A DNA stretch of 64,000 bases from Siphonodentalium dalli (GCA_032622095.1 CP136063.1:30134987-30198986); one strand, 5' to 3'; positions 10,521-24,634 are shown, numbered from the stretch's first letter. Translations and numbers: made by a program. Notes: generated by a model not told the origin, from the letters alone.

Positions 10521-11631
10521 CTGTAACCACGCCTCGTTGATATTGGGTAATTACGATTTGTATCAACATGAGTTATTTCATTAGATATGTATCCGAAATG
10601 GTTAATTCTGTTATTCGTGGTCGCATTTTGTTACAAATACCCATAGCGAGCTCCATGTAAGCTTAAATGTCGTTTATATTTAATATAACATACACAATTC
10701 CCGTATTCTTTTCCCAAGTATGATAGTCATACAGCCTTCCGCCTTAAATCAATCATGTTTATTGTGAAATAATTTGCACGACATCCCACCGATTTGAAGA
10801 ACAAATCTTACTTGAACGCGAATAAATGTAAAATGTGTCCGACGGCGATCCTCTCACTCGTGGGTACCAATCTTGTTGTTATTTTAATAGAAATGACCAA
10901 TGTTGGGTCCTAGTATTGCAAATATATACTTACTATTAGAACGGTATACATGAGACCCAATGTACCAAATATGGTATGTTAGTTTACAACACCAAAATAC
11001 AGATCTTTCCTGTCCGAGCAGATATATCAACCATACTTTGTCGGTTCGAATTTGTCATGGTGGTGGTATGCCAGCACCGCCGGTTCAATCTCTTGTTTGC
11101 AATTGATTTTGATACATCAAAGTTGTTGGCAGGATATTTTCAAACCAGTGGAATAAGATACATACCAATGACCCATTAAAGCACCACCCTCATATGCATA
11201 TTACTTGGTGTATTTAAGACTTACGAATAAATCACCGATTTGACTCGGAAAATTGTTATATGTATCATTTTACCATTATCTCTTAAAGGTACGCAATCCG
11301 ATTATGCACCCCTAACTTACTTTTTCTTTGGCTCTATGGGTAATAATATTTGATTCGAGTCGATGAACCTATGCAAAGCTCAGAGTGATCAGATATTGAT
11401 TTTTGACGTTTGTAATTTTCTCGAGATGTGTACTAATAATTGCCACAGAAACACTTATTCAGACGGACGAAGATGGATAACTCTGAACTCAAGTGGTAAT
11501 AATAACGCAATATTTACCGAGAACATTCTTTTGATGGCGTGTTCTGGGCCACAAACAATAGAAATAACAAAACTTCAAAAATTGATATCTGATCACTGAG
11601 CGTTGATGGGTAGGTTCCTCGACTCGAATTA
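10521..11631. other. Conserved inter-gene block A (ZNF-1)
   Basis: The block is shared with 19526-20630, 29239-30338 and 60206-61302 and partly with 38146-39663. It contains two + strand open frames, 10976-11179 (ending ..QTSGIRYIPMTH) and 11363-11599 (ending ..TKLQKLISDH). Both are repeated in ZNF-2 and ZNF-3. The second is disrupted downstream of ZNF-7 by a small deletion near 61105. I do not recognise either; their conservation matches that of surrounding non-coding DNA. Confidence 0.5.
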
Positions 11632-11759
11632 ATTATTCTAAATAAAATTAATATTAATCGATAGAAGCATTTCTGGACAAGAGTCTTCGATTCAGATCTA
11701 ATATTTTATACCATAGTAATTATATAAAACATGCTTACAAAGAGATAATCCTCCTTTAA
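11632..11759. mobile_element. TTAA MITE, terminal half only
   Basis: Matches the last 128 bp of the reverse-oriented long-TIR MITE (compare 16185-16311), ending in cctcctTTAA at 11756-11759. The rest of the element is missing. The same truncated half sits at 20631, 30339 and 61303, so it was present before the segment was duplicated. Confidence 0.8.
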
Positions 11760-11898
11760 CATGAACTGGTAAAGTACGGCAATTTTCTAACGTTGTGATT
11801 TTTTTTCGACTCCTAGCTGAGATACCTTCTGAAATGTGCCAAAATTTGGTATAAAACACAGAAATCAGTATGAAGCTCTAACATAAAATTCCATGTTG

Positions 11899-13162
11899 AT
11901 TAATATATACTATACAGGGCCCTAGATGATACATGGGGATAACGACACCCGAAAAGACATGTGCTTACTGTCGTTCTTCATTAATATATACTATAGAGGG
12001 GCCCTAGATGATACATGGGGAGAACGACACCCAAAAAGACATGGGCTTACTGTCGTTCTTCATTAATATATACTATAGAGGGGCTCTAGATGATACATGG
12101 GGAGAACGACACCCAAAAAGACATGTGCTTACTGTCGTTCTTCATTAATATATACTATAGAGGGGCCCTAGATGATACATGGGGATAACGACACCCGAAA
12201 AGACATGTGCTTACTGTCATTCTTCATTAATATACACTATAGAGGGGCCCTAGATGATACATGGGGAGAACGACACCCATAAAGACATGTGCCTACTGTC
12301 GTTCTTCATTAATATACACTATAGAGGGGCCCTAGATGATACATCGGGAGAACGACACCCTAAAAGACATGTGCTTACTGTCGTTCTTCATTAATATATA
12401 CTATAGAGGGGCCCTAGATGATACATGGGGAGAACGACACCCATAAAGACATGTGCCTACTGTCGTTCTTCATTAATATACACTATAGAGGGGCCCTAGA
12501 TGATACATGGGGAGAACGACACCCTAAAAGACATGTGCTTACTGTCGTTCTTCATTAATATATACTATACAGGGGCCCTAGATGATACATGGGGATAACG
12601 ACACCCGAAAAGACATGTGCTTACTGTCGTTCTTCGTTAATATACACTATAGAGGGGCCCTAGATGATACATGGGGATAACGACAACCTAAAAGACATGT
12701 GCTTACTGTCGTTCTTCGTTAATATACACTATAGAGGGGCCCTAGATGATACATGGGGAGAACGACACCCGAAAAGACATGTGCTTACTGTCGTTCTTCG
12801 TTAATATACACTATAGAGGGGCCCTAGATGATACATGGGGAGAACTACACCCTAACAGACATGTGCTTACTGTCGTTCTTCGTTAATATACACTATAGAG
12901 GGGCCCTAGATGATACATGGGGAGAACGACACCCTAACAGACATGTGCTTACTGTCGTTCTTCGTTAATATACACTATAGAGGGGCCCTAGATGATACAT
13001 GGGGATAACGACACCCTAAAAGACATGTGCTTACTGTCGTTCTTCCTTGTGTCACGTGACATGTGCTTACTGTCGTTCTTCATTAATATCTACTATACAG
13101 CGGCCCTAGATGATACATGGGGAGAACGACACCCGAAAAGACATGTGCTTACTGTCGTTCTT
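11899..13162. repeat. 82-bp hairpin minisatellite, about 15 copies
   Basis: Units of 82-83 bp carry attaatatatactata, ggggccctagatgatacat and a hairpin with the perfect 9-bp arms AGAACGACA and TGTCGTTCT around a 21-base loop. The last two units are irregular (tccttgtgtcacgtgac inserted near 13046). The equivalent arrays downstream of ZNF-2, 3 and 7 have only one or two full copies. Confidence 0.95.
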
Positions 13163-13593
13163 CCGTGTGTATTACCTTGTTCAATTTATATTATGTATAT
13201 TATATATTTGGTGGATAAATAAACTATGCTTAAACCAAGTACCACAATTTGCTAACGTTGCGATTTTTTTCGACTCCTAGCAGAGGTACCTACTGAAATG
13301 TGCCAAAATTTGGTATAAAACACAAAAATCAGTATGAGGCTCTTGGGTTGTGAGAAAAATAATCCACCATGACCCGGGAAGTGGGCGTGGAAAAATCTCA
13401 CCTTCAGACTATGGGCGAGCCTCGTTTTCGGCAGAAATATATCCCCCATCGGGGTGATATCGTTCCACCCCACACCCCAGGTCAGTATGGATAATACTAT
13501 TCTCATCTCAACCCAACTTCTCCTGAACGTGCACTGCACCCACGTTTTTCGCATTCAGAATTTTTATTTCTGACATTCCATTCAGGCTTTCGA
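13163..13593. other. Conserved inter-gene block B with minus-strand open frame
   Basis: Shared with 21131-21400, 30680-31101, 39664-40035 and 61734-62169. A minus-strand frame at 13252-13554 (100 codons, containing GWNDITPMGDIFLPKTRLAHS) recurs at 30766-31062 and 61822-62130, with in-frame length differences (HSLKV versus HSLNSKV). I do not recognise the product and rate it more likely a repeat-borne frame than a gene. Confidence 0.4.
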
Positions 13594-13669
13594 TTAAAGG
13601 TGCATTATCTTTTTGTAAACATGTAATATATAGTTACCGAAGTATAAAATATTAGATCCGAATCGAAGA
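13594..13669 (+). mobile_element. Truncated left end of TTAA MITE
   Basis: Begins cgaTTAAaggtgcattatc, as at the full element at 40036, and stops after gaatcgaaga, where the CT-rich TIR element takes over. The same left end occurs at 31102 and 62170. Confidence 0.75.
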
Positions 13670-13670
13670 G

Positions 13671-15172
13671 TTATCTAAGAGTACGTTTATTTATCTTTTA
13701 GAGTTATTGTTCTTAGGTTTAAAAAAGTGCAGGCCGGCCCCCGCTCCCCCGTTCTACGTGGTGGGGGTCTCATGCACTCCATCCATATCCTGTATTTCTT
13801 ACATATTATCCCCTACGTGTATATCGCTCACTCGCGCTTTTGTCCCTCTCCCCTTTTGCTCATTTGATCTTCTTCCCTCTTCCCTATTGCTCACTTGCTC
13901 TTTATCATCTCCTCACTTGTTCACTTGCTCTTTTTCCCTCTCCCATATTGCCCACTTGCTCTTCTTTCCTCTCCATATTGCTCACTTGTTTTTCCCCTCT
14001 CCTCACTTGCTCTTCTCTCTCCTCACTTGCTCACTTGCTATTTTTCCCTCTCCTTACTTGCCCACTTGCTCTTTTCCCTCTCATCACTTGCTTTTTTCCC
14101 TTTCCTCACTTGCTCACTTGCTCCTTTTCTTTCTCCTCACTTGCTCTTTTCCCTCTCCCCACTTGCTCTTTTCCCTCTCCTCACTTGCTCTTTTTCCCTC
14201 TCCTCACTTGCTCTTTTCCCCTCTCCTCACTTGCTCTTTTTCCTTTCCTATACTGCTCACTTCCTCTCTCTTTTTCATCTCCCCACTTGCTCACTTCCTC
14301 TTTTTCCCTCTCCCCACTTGCCCACTTGCTCGTTTTACCTCTCCTCACTTGCTGTTTTCATCTCCTCTATTGCTCACTTCCTCTTTTCCTCTCCTCACTT
14401 GCTCACTTGTTTTTTCCCTCTCCTCTATTGCTCACTTCCTCTTTTTCCTTTCCCATATTGCTCACTTGCTCTTTTCCCTCTCCTCACTTGCTCTTTTTCC
14501 CTCTCCTCGCTTGTTCACTTGCTCTTTTCCCTTTGCTCACTTGCTCTTTTCCCTTTGCTCACTTGCTCTTTTTCTTTCTCCTCACTTGCTCACTTGATCT
14601 TTTTCCCTCTCCTCACTTGCTCACTTGCTCTTTTTCCCTTTCCTCTATTGCTCACTTCCTCTTTTTCCTCTCCTCACTTGCTCACTTCCTCTTTTTCCCT
14701 CTCCTCACTTGCTCACATGTTCTTTTCTCTCTCCTCTCTTGCTCGTTTTCCCTCTCCTCATTTGCTTTTTTTCTCTCCTCTATTGCTCATTTATTCTTTT
14801 CCCCTCTTCACTGCCTCACTTGTTTTTCCATCTCCTCTATTGCTCACTTCCTCTTTTTCCTCTCCCCTATTGCCCACTTGCTATTTTCCATCTCCTCACT
14901 TGCTCACTTGCTCTTTTTCCCTCTCTTCACTTGTTCACTTGCTCTTTTCCCTCTCCTCACTTGCTCTTTCTTCCTCTTCTCAGTTGTTCACTTGTTTTTC
15001 CCTCTCATCACTTGCTCACTTGCTCTTTTTCCCTCTCCTCACTTGCTCTTTGTCCCTCTCCTCTATTGCTCACTTTCTCTTTTTCCTCTCCCCATTACTC
15101 AGGGGCCGGCCTGCGCTTTTTTAAACCTAAGAACAATAACTCTAAAAGAAAAATAAATGTACTCTTAGATAA
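13671..15172. mobile_element. 1.5-kb element: 71-bp TIRs enclosing a CT-rich minisatellite
   Basis: The left arm (13671-13742, starting ttatctaagagtac and ending gcaggccggcccc) is repeated in inverted orientation at 15102-15172 with only three mismatches over about 71 bp. Between them lies almost nothing but the CT-rich array. This is the structure of a fold-back or MITE-like DNA element that has picked up or amplified a satellite core. No clear target duplication is visible, and the left side interrupts an older MITE end. The ZNF-7 copy keeps 45 bp of the left arm and has lost the inner part. Confidence 0.75.
13824..15096. repeat. CT-rich minisatellite core
   Basis: Irregular repetition of ctcacttgctc and tttttccctctc modules, strongly pyrimidine-rich on the + strand. 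All three + frames stay open for 200-440 codons, giving Leu/Ser/Pro/Phe/His-rich text, because the composition contains almost no stop codons. I treat those frames as artefacts. Confidence 0.9.
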
Positions 15173-15784
15173 GCGTTTGTATATACCACACCACATTCTC
15201 TCTTCTTTCCGCTCCTATAGGGACGATAGTTCTTCCCATAATTCGAGATAATGCACGGGTGCGATTTATAAACGATATTTATTAATATTTAAGCTTGAGA
15301 TAATTCAACCGATTTCAAATCATAAAACCAGTAGTGTGAGAAAATATGGTACATTTTAGCCTAAATTATTTACAAATAGATATATCACCCCTGGTCAAGT
15401 GGTCCTGCTAGTCTGATATGATGTTGGTGATCCTGTTGAATTGGTATGGTGCTGGTAGGGCAAACTGATGCTGTTACAAAAAAGTACCATTATTTTTCCT
15501 AAAGTTGTCGTTTTGGCTTTGTTTGGCTAAACAGAACGATTTGAGAAAAATGCCAGTGTCTATGAAACATTCAAGAACAATTTTTAAAAAAACCTCAACA
15601 AAGGCTGTGCTAGTGTTTGCAAAACAACATGAATAGCCATCCTGATTATAGTCAAATCACAATTAATACAGCCAGTATTGAAATATTTTGCAAAATATAT
15701 GATTTTGAATGTTCGATACAATTATGTTCAGATTATTGGAACACCTCAATCATATGTTTAGAAAAAAATAAGGGTACTTTTTCT
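15173..15784. other. Unique sequence, no gene recognised
   Basis: AT-rich DNA between the CT element and a MITE. A 67-codon open frame at 15617-15820 runs into the MITE end and has no recognisable motif. Confidence 0.4.
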
Positions 15785-16311
15785 TTAAGATGTATTATCT
15801 CTTTAAATAACAAATTTTAAAAAGTTAAAAATTGCGTTGGTATACAATTATAGATATGAACTGAACACCCCTGTCCAGAAAAGCTTCTATCAATTAACAT
15901 TGATTTTATTTCGAATATTAAATCGGGACCGTTCATGTTACTATTTTTAGAACAGACCATTCGGATGATATCATATTGCGATATAGAGCACTGGGCTTTT
16001 TCTACGGCTACGCACCGAAAGTCATAGATCTGTTGTTTGTATTGTTTTGTTCCACAGATATAAGCACTAATAAGTATAACAATTTTGTCACAAATACACG
16101 TTAATTAACAAAAATTTCTGGTCTCTGTTAACGGTAACCACTATTTTTCGTTAGCTGAACAAACACACCTTTTTAGACCAGAAAATATTCGAAATAAAAT
16201 TGATATTAATCGATAGAAGCATTTCCGGACAGGAGTCTTCGATTAAAATCTGATATTTTATACCCCGGTAACTATATAATACATGTTTACAAAGAGATAA
16301 TCCACCTTTAA
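15785..16311 (-). mobile_element. Full-length TTAA MITE (reverse orientation)
   Basis: 527 bp flanked by TTAA at 15785-15788 and 16308-16311. Its two ends form imperfect inverted repeats of about 125 bp: one begins ttaagatgtattatctcttt, the other ends aaagagataatccacctttaa. Inner landmarks are gaagcttctatc or gatagaagcatt, ttcgaataaa-like words and gttagctgaacaaacacacc. There is no coding capacity. TTAA duplication points to the piggyBac or Kolobok type of transposase acting in trans (inference). Confidence 0.85.
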
Positions 16312-17351
16312 CAATGGGAACTATTTTATACCGAATACGAACACTTTACGAAGGTACTTGGTACGCGTGGAAATGACGATAAATAAAAAACATTTATGTG
16401 ATGGGCGATTAACGAAAATTAGTTTTCGACGCCACCGATGAAGAGTTAATATGAAAATAGAATGATAGATTAATACATGCGCAATATAATCAAGTTTATA
16501 CTCACCAAACATACATGTATATGCAGGAAATGTGATGATTGTATCAAATATTTATAAACATAACAATAGCAATAAAAATTCAAATTTACGATGTGTTCAG
16601 TTTGGTTTCTGTTTCAGTTCATTTTGTATCTGTCAATATCATCTGTTGGTTTCAAGCCGAGAGTTCGGGTTCATTTTCCGGCACGAAATTATCGCCGTCT
16701 CTGGTTCCGGTTACTTAGATTGTATTGACCACAAACCCAATTTTACAAACATCTTGTCTGTAGTTGGTGAAATTTCCATCAGTTGAACGACATATATTCT
16801 TTATTGGCCCTTTTTGGGGAGACAAATGTTGTGACTCTTAACTGCCCGGTAGCATACTTACTCACATGTAGGCTGTGCATTCAAATATCGTTTCGTGGAT
16901 GGTGCTTCTAATCACAACCACATATTTAGACGCACGTTTTTGCGCACAAGACGATATTTCCTTTGTTCGATTGATACGAGATCCTTCCTTATGTTCTCCT
17001 TTTTAACTATCCACCCATTTAGGGTAAAACATTCTGGTATATACATATGTACAGTATCTAGATTGATAAAACAACAATTGGATACAGGTCTGACTATCAG
17101 TCTGTGCAAAATTTCAAGTGTGAACAAGTGAATATCTTTAGCCAAGAGACGGAGGTCGGTATCTTGAACGGTGTCATTGCCACGGACGAGGAGAAATCAT
17201 TGAACATCGATGGACCAAGAATGAACTGCAGCTTATCTATAAATATAGCCACTACACGAGATAAACAGCGGATATACGGTATATGACTAAACGGTATCTG
17301 ACGTCACGAGACACACAGCGGATATATAGGACTATCTGACTATTCTACACA
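16312..17351 (+). promoter_or_regulatory. ZNF-2 upstream region
   Basis: From about 16395 the sequence resembles 57325-58290 and parts of 22880-23050. From about 16860 it matches the conserved ZNF upstream region. The FTCEQ-type open frame is at 17104-17286 (IFSQETEVGILNGV), the CRE palindrome TGACGTCA at 17299-17306, and a TATA-like gatatata near 17321. An 84-codon frame at 16532-16786 is shared with ZNF-7 but has no recognisable family. Confidence 0.55.
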
Positions 17352-18867
<1,516 letters not shown>

Positions 18868-19172
18868 ATTCCTGATGTTAAATATGTTCGGCGAAGGAGG
18901 ATTGGAAACAATCTTAGATTCCAATGACAGAGCGGAAAAGGAGGGCAGAATGAATCTTATCCCTAAATTACTATTTATGTGGCTTCAAGGGTAAAAGATA
19001 TTGAGTCGAGGAACCTATCAGAATAAATCTTCTTCGTAAATTAGCTTTGCACTATGAACTGTATGATTGGGAGGCGTTGCTCAAATTATATGCAGTACTA
19101 GTATGCAGTGGATTCCGCACATAGAGTTTGGTGAAAGCTCATGGGAAAATAACCCCAGTGAAGATCCATTTA
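18868..19172 (+). other. ZNF-2 conserved 3' flank
   Basis: The same 3' sequence as at 9858-10170, with minor differences. Confidence 0.6.
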
Positions 19173-19525
19173 TACTTACTATTAGAACGGTATACATGAG
19201 ACCCTGTGTATCAGTAGCCCCTTTCTTACTATTAGAACGGTATACATGATACACTATGTATCAGTAGCTCCATTCTTACTATTATAACGGTACAAATGAG
19301 ACCCCATGTATCAGTAGCCCCATTCTTACTATTAGAACGGTATACATGAGACCCAATGTATCAGTAGCCACGTTCTTACTATTATAACGGTATACATGAG
19401 ACCCTATGTATCAGTAGCCCCATTCTTAATATTATAACGGTATACACGAGACCCTATGTATCAGTAGCTGCATTCTTACTATTAGAACGGTATACATGAG
19501 ACCCAATGTATCAGTATCTCCATTC
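19173..19525. repeat. 50-bp minisatellite, 7 copies (ZNF-2)
   Basis: The same unit as at 10171-10520, with seven copies and slightly different point variants from the ZNF-1 array. Confidence 0.95.
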
Positions 19526-20630
19526 CTGTAACCACGCCTCGTTGATAGAGGGTAACTAACGATTCGTATCAATATGAGTTATTTCATTAGATATGTATCC
19601 GAAATGGTTAATTGGTTAATTCTGTTATTCGTGGTCGCATTTTGTTACAAATGTATGCTTAAATGTCGTGTTAGATTTAATGTAACATACAGAATTGCCT
19701 TATTCTTTTCCCAAAGATGATAGTAATACAGCCATCTGACTTAAATCAATCATGTTTATTGTGAAATAATTTGCACGACATCCCACCGATTTCGAAGAAC
19801 AAATCTTACTTGAACGCGAATAAATGTAAAATGTGTCCGACGGCGATCCTCTCACTCGTGGGTACCAATCTTGTTGTCATTTTAATAGAAATGACCAATG
19901 TTGGGTCCTAGTATTGCAAATATATACTTACTATTAGAACGGTATACATGTGACCCAATGTACCAAATATGGTATGTTAGTTTACAACACCAAAATACAG
20001 ATCTTTCCTGTCCGAGCAGATATATCAACCATACTTTGTCGGTTCGAATTTGTCATGGTGGTGGTATGCCAGCACCGCCGGTTCAATCTCTTGTTTGCAA
20101 TTGATTTTGATACATCAAAGTTGTTGGCAGGATATTTTCAAACCAGTGGAATAAGATACATACCAATGACCCATTAAAGCACCACCCTCATATGCATATT
20201 ACTTGGTGTATTTAAGACTTACGAATAAATCATCGATTTGACTCGGAAAATTGTTATATGTATCATTTTACCATTATCTCTTAAAGGTACGCAATCCGAT
20301 TAAGCACCCCTAACTTACTTTTTCTTTGGCTCTATGGGTAATAATATTTTATTCGAGTCGATGAACCTATGCAAAGCTCAGAGTGATCAGATATTGATTT
20401 TTGACGTTTGTAATTTTCTCGAGATGTGTACTAATAATTGCCACAGAAACACTTATTCAGACGGACGAAGATGGATAACTCTGAACTCAAGTGGTAATAA
20501 TAACGCAATATTTACCGAGAACATTCTTTTGATGGCGTGTTCTGGGCCACAAACAATAGAAATAACAAAACTTCAAAAATTGATATCTGATCACTGAGCG
20601 TTGATGGGTAGGTTCCTCGACTCGAATTAA
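19526..20630. other. Conserved inter-gene block A (ZNF-2)
   Basis: Near-identical to 10521-11631, including open frames at 19950-20177 and 20334-20597. No recognised gene. Confidence 0.5.
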
Positions 20631-20757
20631 TTATTCTAAATAAAATTAATATTAATCGATAGAAGCAATTCTGGACAAGAGTATTCGATTCAGATCTAAT
20701 ATTTTATACCATAGTAATTATATAAAACATGCTTACAAAGAGATAATCCTCCTTTAA
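20631..20757. mobile_element. TTAA MITE, terminal half only (ZNF-2)
   Basis: Same truncation as at 11632-11759; the terminal TTAA is at 20754-20757. Confidence 0.8.
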
Positions 20758-20895
20758 CATGAACTGGTAAAGTACGGCAATTTTCTAACGTTGTGATTTT
20801 TTTCGACTCCTAGCTGAGATACCTTCTGAAATGTGCCAAAATTTGGTATAAAACACAGAAATCAGTATGAAGCTCTAACATAAAATTCCATGTTG

Positions 20896-21130
20896 ATTAA
20901 TATATACTATACAGGGCCCTAGATGATACATGGGGATAACGACACCCGAAAAGACATGTGCTTACTGTCGTTCTTCATTAATATATACTATACAGGGGCC
21001 CTAGATGATACATGGGGAGAACGACACCCTACAAGACATGTGCTTACTGTCGTTCTTCCTTGTGTCACGTGACATGTGCTTACTGTCGTTCTTCCTTGTG
21101 TCACGTGACATGTGCTTACTGTCGTTCTTC
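20896..21130. repeat. 82-bp hairpin minisatellite, 2 copies plus partials
   Basis: Two full units followed by two short units with ttccttgtgtcacgtgaca. Each keeps the gtgcttactgtcgttctt arm of the hairpin. Compare about 15 units at ZNF-1. Confidence 0.9.
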
Positions 21131-21807
21131 CGTGTGTATTCCGTCGTTTAATTTATATTATGTATATTATATATTTGGTGGATAAATAAACTATGCTTAA
21201 ACCAAGTACCACAATTTGCTAACGTTGCGATCCTAGCTGAGATACCCACTGAAATGTGCCAAAATTTGGTATAAAACACAAAAATCAGTATGAGGCTCTT
21301 GGGTTGGAGAACAATAATCCACCATGACCCGGGAAGTGGGCGTGGAAAAATCTCACCTTCGTGTTCAGACTATGGACGAGCCTCGTGTTCGGCAGAAATA
21401 TCTCACTTTATTTCACCAATCAACTTCAATCAATACTTTCTCATATGTTCTGTCCATATATTTGTTTACTTATTGTTTGTCTGTTTTATCTAAATTACTC
21501 TACCTGTGAAGGTGACTTGATTGTCAATAAACTTGTCTTATCTTATCTGAAGTAACGTGCATTAGCTGAATTTAGAACTGACAACGCGTGTAGAATTGGT
21601 CGATTAAAATACAAATTGGCGCGAATTGAATAGCCAATAATAGTTTTCTTGACCTTCCATAATACATTTTATTGGACGATCCACCCGGTAATTCCGAGTG
21701 TTTGTCTATAAACCAAATGGTTTTGTAAAGTTAGTATACGCCCGTTTGAGAAGAACGGTTGTATTGTGTAAATGGGTTGTCCGGCCGTCTGTCGCCGGTC
21801 CGTCCGA
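21131..21807. other. Block B remnant joining the ZNF-2/ZNF-3 shared block
   Basis: Up to about 21400 this follows block B in abbreviated form. It then switches to a sequence (tcaccaatcaacttcaatca and onward) found again only at 31280. This marks the left boundary of the 5-kb block shared by ZNF-2 and ZNF-3. Short overlapping frames of 60-67 codons are present and not considered genes. Confidence 0.5.
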
Positions 21808-22505
21808 TTTTGTTTTCCGTATGGTAACTTTAGATTAAATCGATTGAACAGAACCTAATTTGGTATGTAGTGTTTACCACATCAAAATACAGATCGAGTT
21901 CGAATATATAGGTTTCGTCCGCATGATTGTTACTGAGTTATACCCCTTTTGCCACTTAGATTTTACCTGATTTGCGGTTGCCGGATGATAACATTAGATT
22001 GAATCGAGAGAACAGAACAAAATTTGGTATGTTAGTTTACCACATCAAAATATAGATCAGGTTCGAAAATGGGTTACGTCCGCGTGATTGTTAATGAGTT
22101 ATGTTCCATTTTCGACTTACATTTTACCTGATTTGCCGTTTCCGGGTGATAACTTTTTTAGACTGAATAAAGTGAACTGAACCACATTTGGTATATTAGT
22201 TTTTACCACCCCAAAATACATATCAAGTCCGAATATGGGTTTCGTCCGCATGATTTTGACTGAGTTATATCCTTTTTTCGACTTAGATTTTACCTGATGT
22301 GTGGTTTCCGGATAATAACTTTAGATTGAATCGAGTGAACAGAACCAAATTTGCATGGTATGTTAGTTTATCATACCAAAATACAGATCAAGTTCGAATA
22401 TGGGTTTCGTCCGCATGATTTTACTGAGTTATGCCCCTTTTCGACTTAGATTTTACCCGATATCCGGTTTCCAGATGATAACTTTAGATTGAGTCGAGAT
22501 AATTT
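21808..22505. repeat. 164-bp tandem repeat, about 4 copies
   Basis: The word gaacagaacc and variants recurs at 21846, 22010, 22174 and 22337, a period of 163-164 bp. Each unit contains ttggtatgttagtttacca, aaaatacagatca and cgtccgcatgatt. Units are diverged from each other. Similar wording at 10965-11040 suggests block A holds an older single copy. Confidence 0.9.
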
Positions 22506-23402
22506 TTCAGTCAAAAATACCACACTTGAAATTATTGTGTTTTATTTTTGTTATTATTTCGTCTTAAGTCAAAGGTTTCAAACAAATTAAACTAAACCTT
22601 GCCTCACTCTACTCCAGAAACGGCGTAGTATGCCCCGCCCGATGGTGTGCTAATGTGGATGTTTATATACATGGAAAAGGGCACAAACGTGACAATAACA
22701 TGCAATCTACGCAATATTTATGATTTTTATAAGAACATATATCTGTTATATACTATTCTTTCGTTTATGGCGGTTTTAGCGGATGTGACTATTTTACCAG
22801 CTATTCCCACGACAAAGGTCGCCCGTATCTTTAACGTTTATTTGCGACAAAATTACACAATAAAAGTTTTGGTCTATGCAGGTCGATAAACGAAATTTAG
22901 TTTTCGACGCCACCGATGAAGAGTTAACGTGTATATAGAATGATAGATTAATACATGCACAATATAATAAAGTTGATACTCACCAAATATACATGTATAT
23001 GTAGGAAATGTGATGATTGTATCAAATATTAATGAAAATAACAATAGCAATAGTTTATTTACATCGCATGCCATTCGAGTCACATTAAAATTAAACTATT
23101 TTTATTTTAAATAATGCGGTGTGAATTTGTGTCATGTCACACGTAAACCGAAACTCATGAGTCATGTTAAATCGTGCCTTGATAAATACTAAAATAGCAG
23201 ATGATTGAGTATCAAAGCTGCTGACCATAAACATCATTGATGATATCTATGGGAAGCCAAATTCAAATTGACATTTAATAAATAATTGCGGTTAAACGCA
23301 CTAATGAATCTCTAATATCCACATGTATCCTATATTTGTTCCACCCATTGTACCATGGACTACATCATTTGAATTATAGGGAGTTTATGTAATGTGGCTA
23401 AT
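22506..23402. other. Shared block, no gene recognised
   Basis: Repeated at 32326-33212. An 80-codon + frame at 22647-22889 and a 69-codon minus frame at 22874-23083 occur in both copies but have no recognisable motif. The stretch 22880-23050 resembles 16395-16560 and 57325-57490. Confidence 0.4.
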
Positions 23403-23640
23403 TGAGCTTAAGCACAATACGGAATATTCCTTATTGCGCTTAAGTGCAATAAGAATATTGCAATAAGAATATTCTTTATTGTGCTTAAGCGCAATAGGAA
23501 TACTTATTTTATGTGCTTAAAAGTGCAATATTTAAGAGATTCCTGAATTCCTTAAGCGCAATTAAATATTTCATTATTGCGCTTAAGCCCTAATAGGAGC
23601 TTTCATTATTGCGTTTTTAAAAGCTCAATTATTTATTAAA
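23403..23640. repeat. Palindromic TTATTGCGCTTAAGCGCAATAA cluster
   Basis: Several overlapping copies of short palindromes built on attgcgcttaag and cttaagcgcaat, separated by AT-rich spacers, with strong potential to form hairpins or cruciforms. Repeated at 33213-33440. Confidence 0.85.
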
Positions 23641-23821
23641 TGTCAATTTGGCTTTCCATAGATCTCACGCAGTCAATCATTCAATGTTATTTTTTTAACA
23701 TTTTGAATTACATGTACAATTTAAAAAATTTGTTATACTAAATTGTATTGTAACTATTGTTATTGTCCTTATTCCCCATACAGCATGTGCAGTTGTGCAC
23801 ATATATTATGATAGACTAGTA

Positions 23822-24162
23822 AGTACTATTAGTACTGACGAAGGGGTCACTCTCACCAAAAAAGTGAAGGGTACACAGGGTTTGAAAATGTGCTGAAGGG
23901 AACACAGGGTTTGTGATCGACACAAACATCATTACTTAAATTGTGTTTATGGAAGTCTGGATCCCATTAGCAGTTTGTTTTCAGTACATTTTAATATTCA
24001 TTGGAATGTAAACAATTATTCTCTAACAGAAATCATGGTGGATACGAAAACTGAATGTGCAACCTTTATAACGTCATAATAACGACATTTCAAATCCTGT
24101 GTACCCTTCAGCACTTTTTTTGGTGAGAGTGACACCTTCAGCATTATTACTCGTACTAGTAG
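23822..24162. mobile_element. Fold-back element with about 65-bp inverted ends
   Basis: The left arm (23822-23882: agtactattagtactgacg, then gtcactctcaccaaaaaa and agggtacacaggg) reappears inverted at 24090-24162 (cctgtgtacccttcagc, ttttttggtgagagtgac, then actcgtactagt). The interior of about 210 bp has no coding capacity. A full copy lies at 33631-33970; at 2131-2395 only the right side survives. Confidence 0.75.
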
Positions 24163-24634
24163 TAGTTAATACTGCACTACTGTCAATACTCTAACAACAC
24201 TTTACATCAATCATCAATTCAAAAACTGATCGTTTTATGTGTAGAATTTAGTTTAAACTTTAAAAAAAGCCTGGTTGAATATCTACCAAATGGTGCGTCG
24301 TTCCTACTCTCAAGCTGCTGTCATTGAGACGTTCAACGTTATTTTTGCTATTTTGCATGCGAAGATGTAGACTGCTTGAGACCTCGTGGTAGATACATTC
24401 ACTCCAGGCATTCAACTTTTTGGATCTAAACTTTGACAATTTAGCCAAACACACTATTTTCATATCAGTGATGATTGATGACACACAATGACATTTCTTA
24501 CTGTAGTGTATGATGACCGGATACAGGTAGCTTAAATTAAAGACTTTAAAAAGCCTGACGAAGATCGTTTGTGATGATATAAATATAAATTTATTTAACT
24601 TTCAGGGAAATATGTTAGCTACTCGGAGAAATAA

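Noticed and set aside
13707-15251. Open frames of 200-440 codons in all three + frames, Leu/Ser/Pro-rich (also 62412-63767).
   Set aside because: They coincide with the CT-rich minisatellite, whose composition has almost no stop codons. All three frames are open at once, so this is not evidence of a protein.
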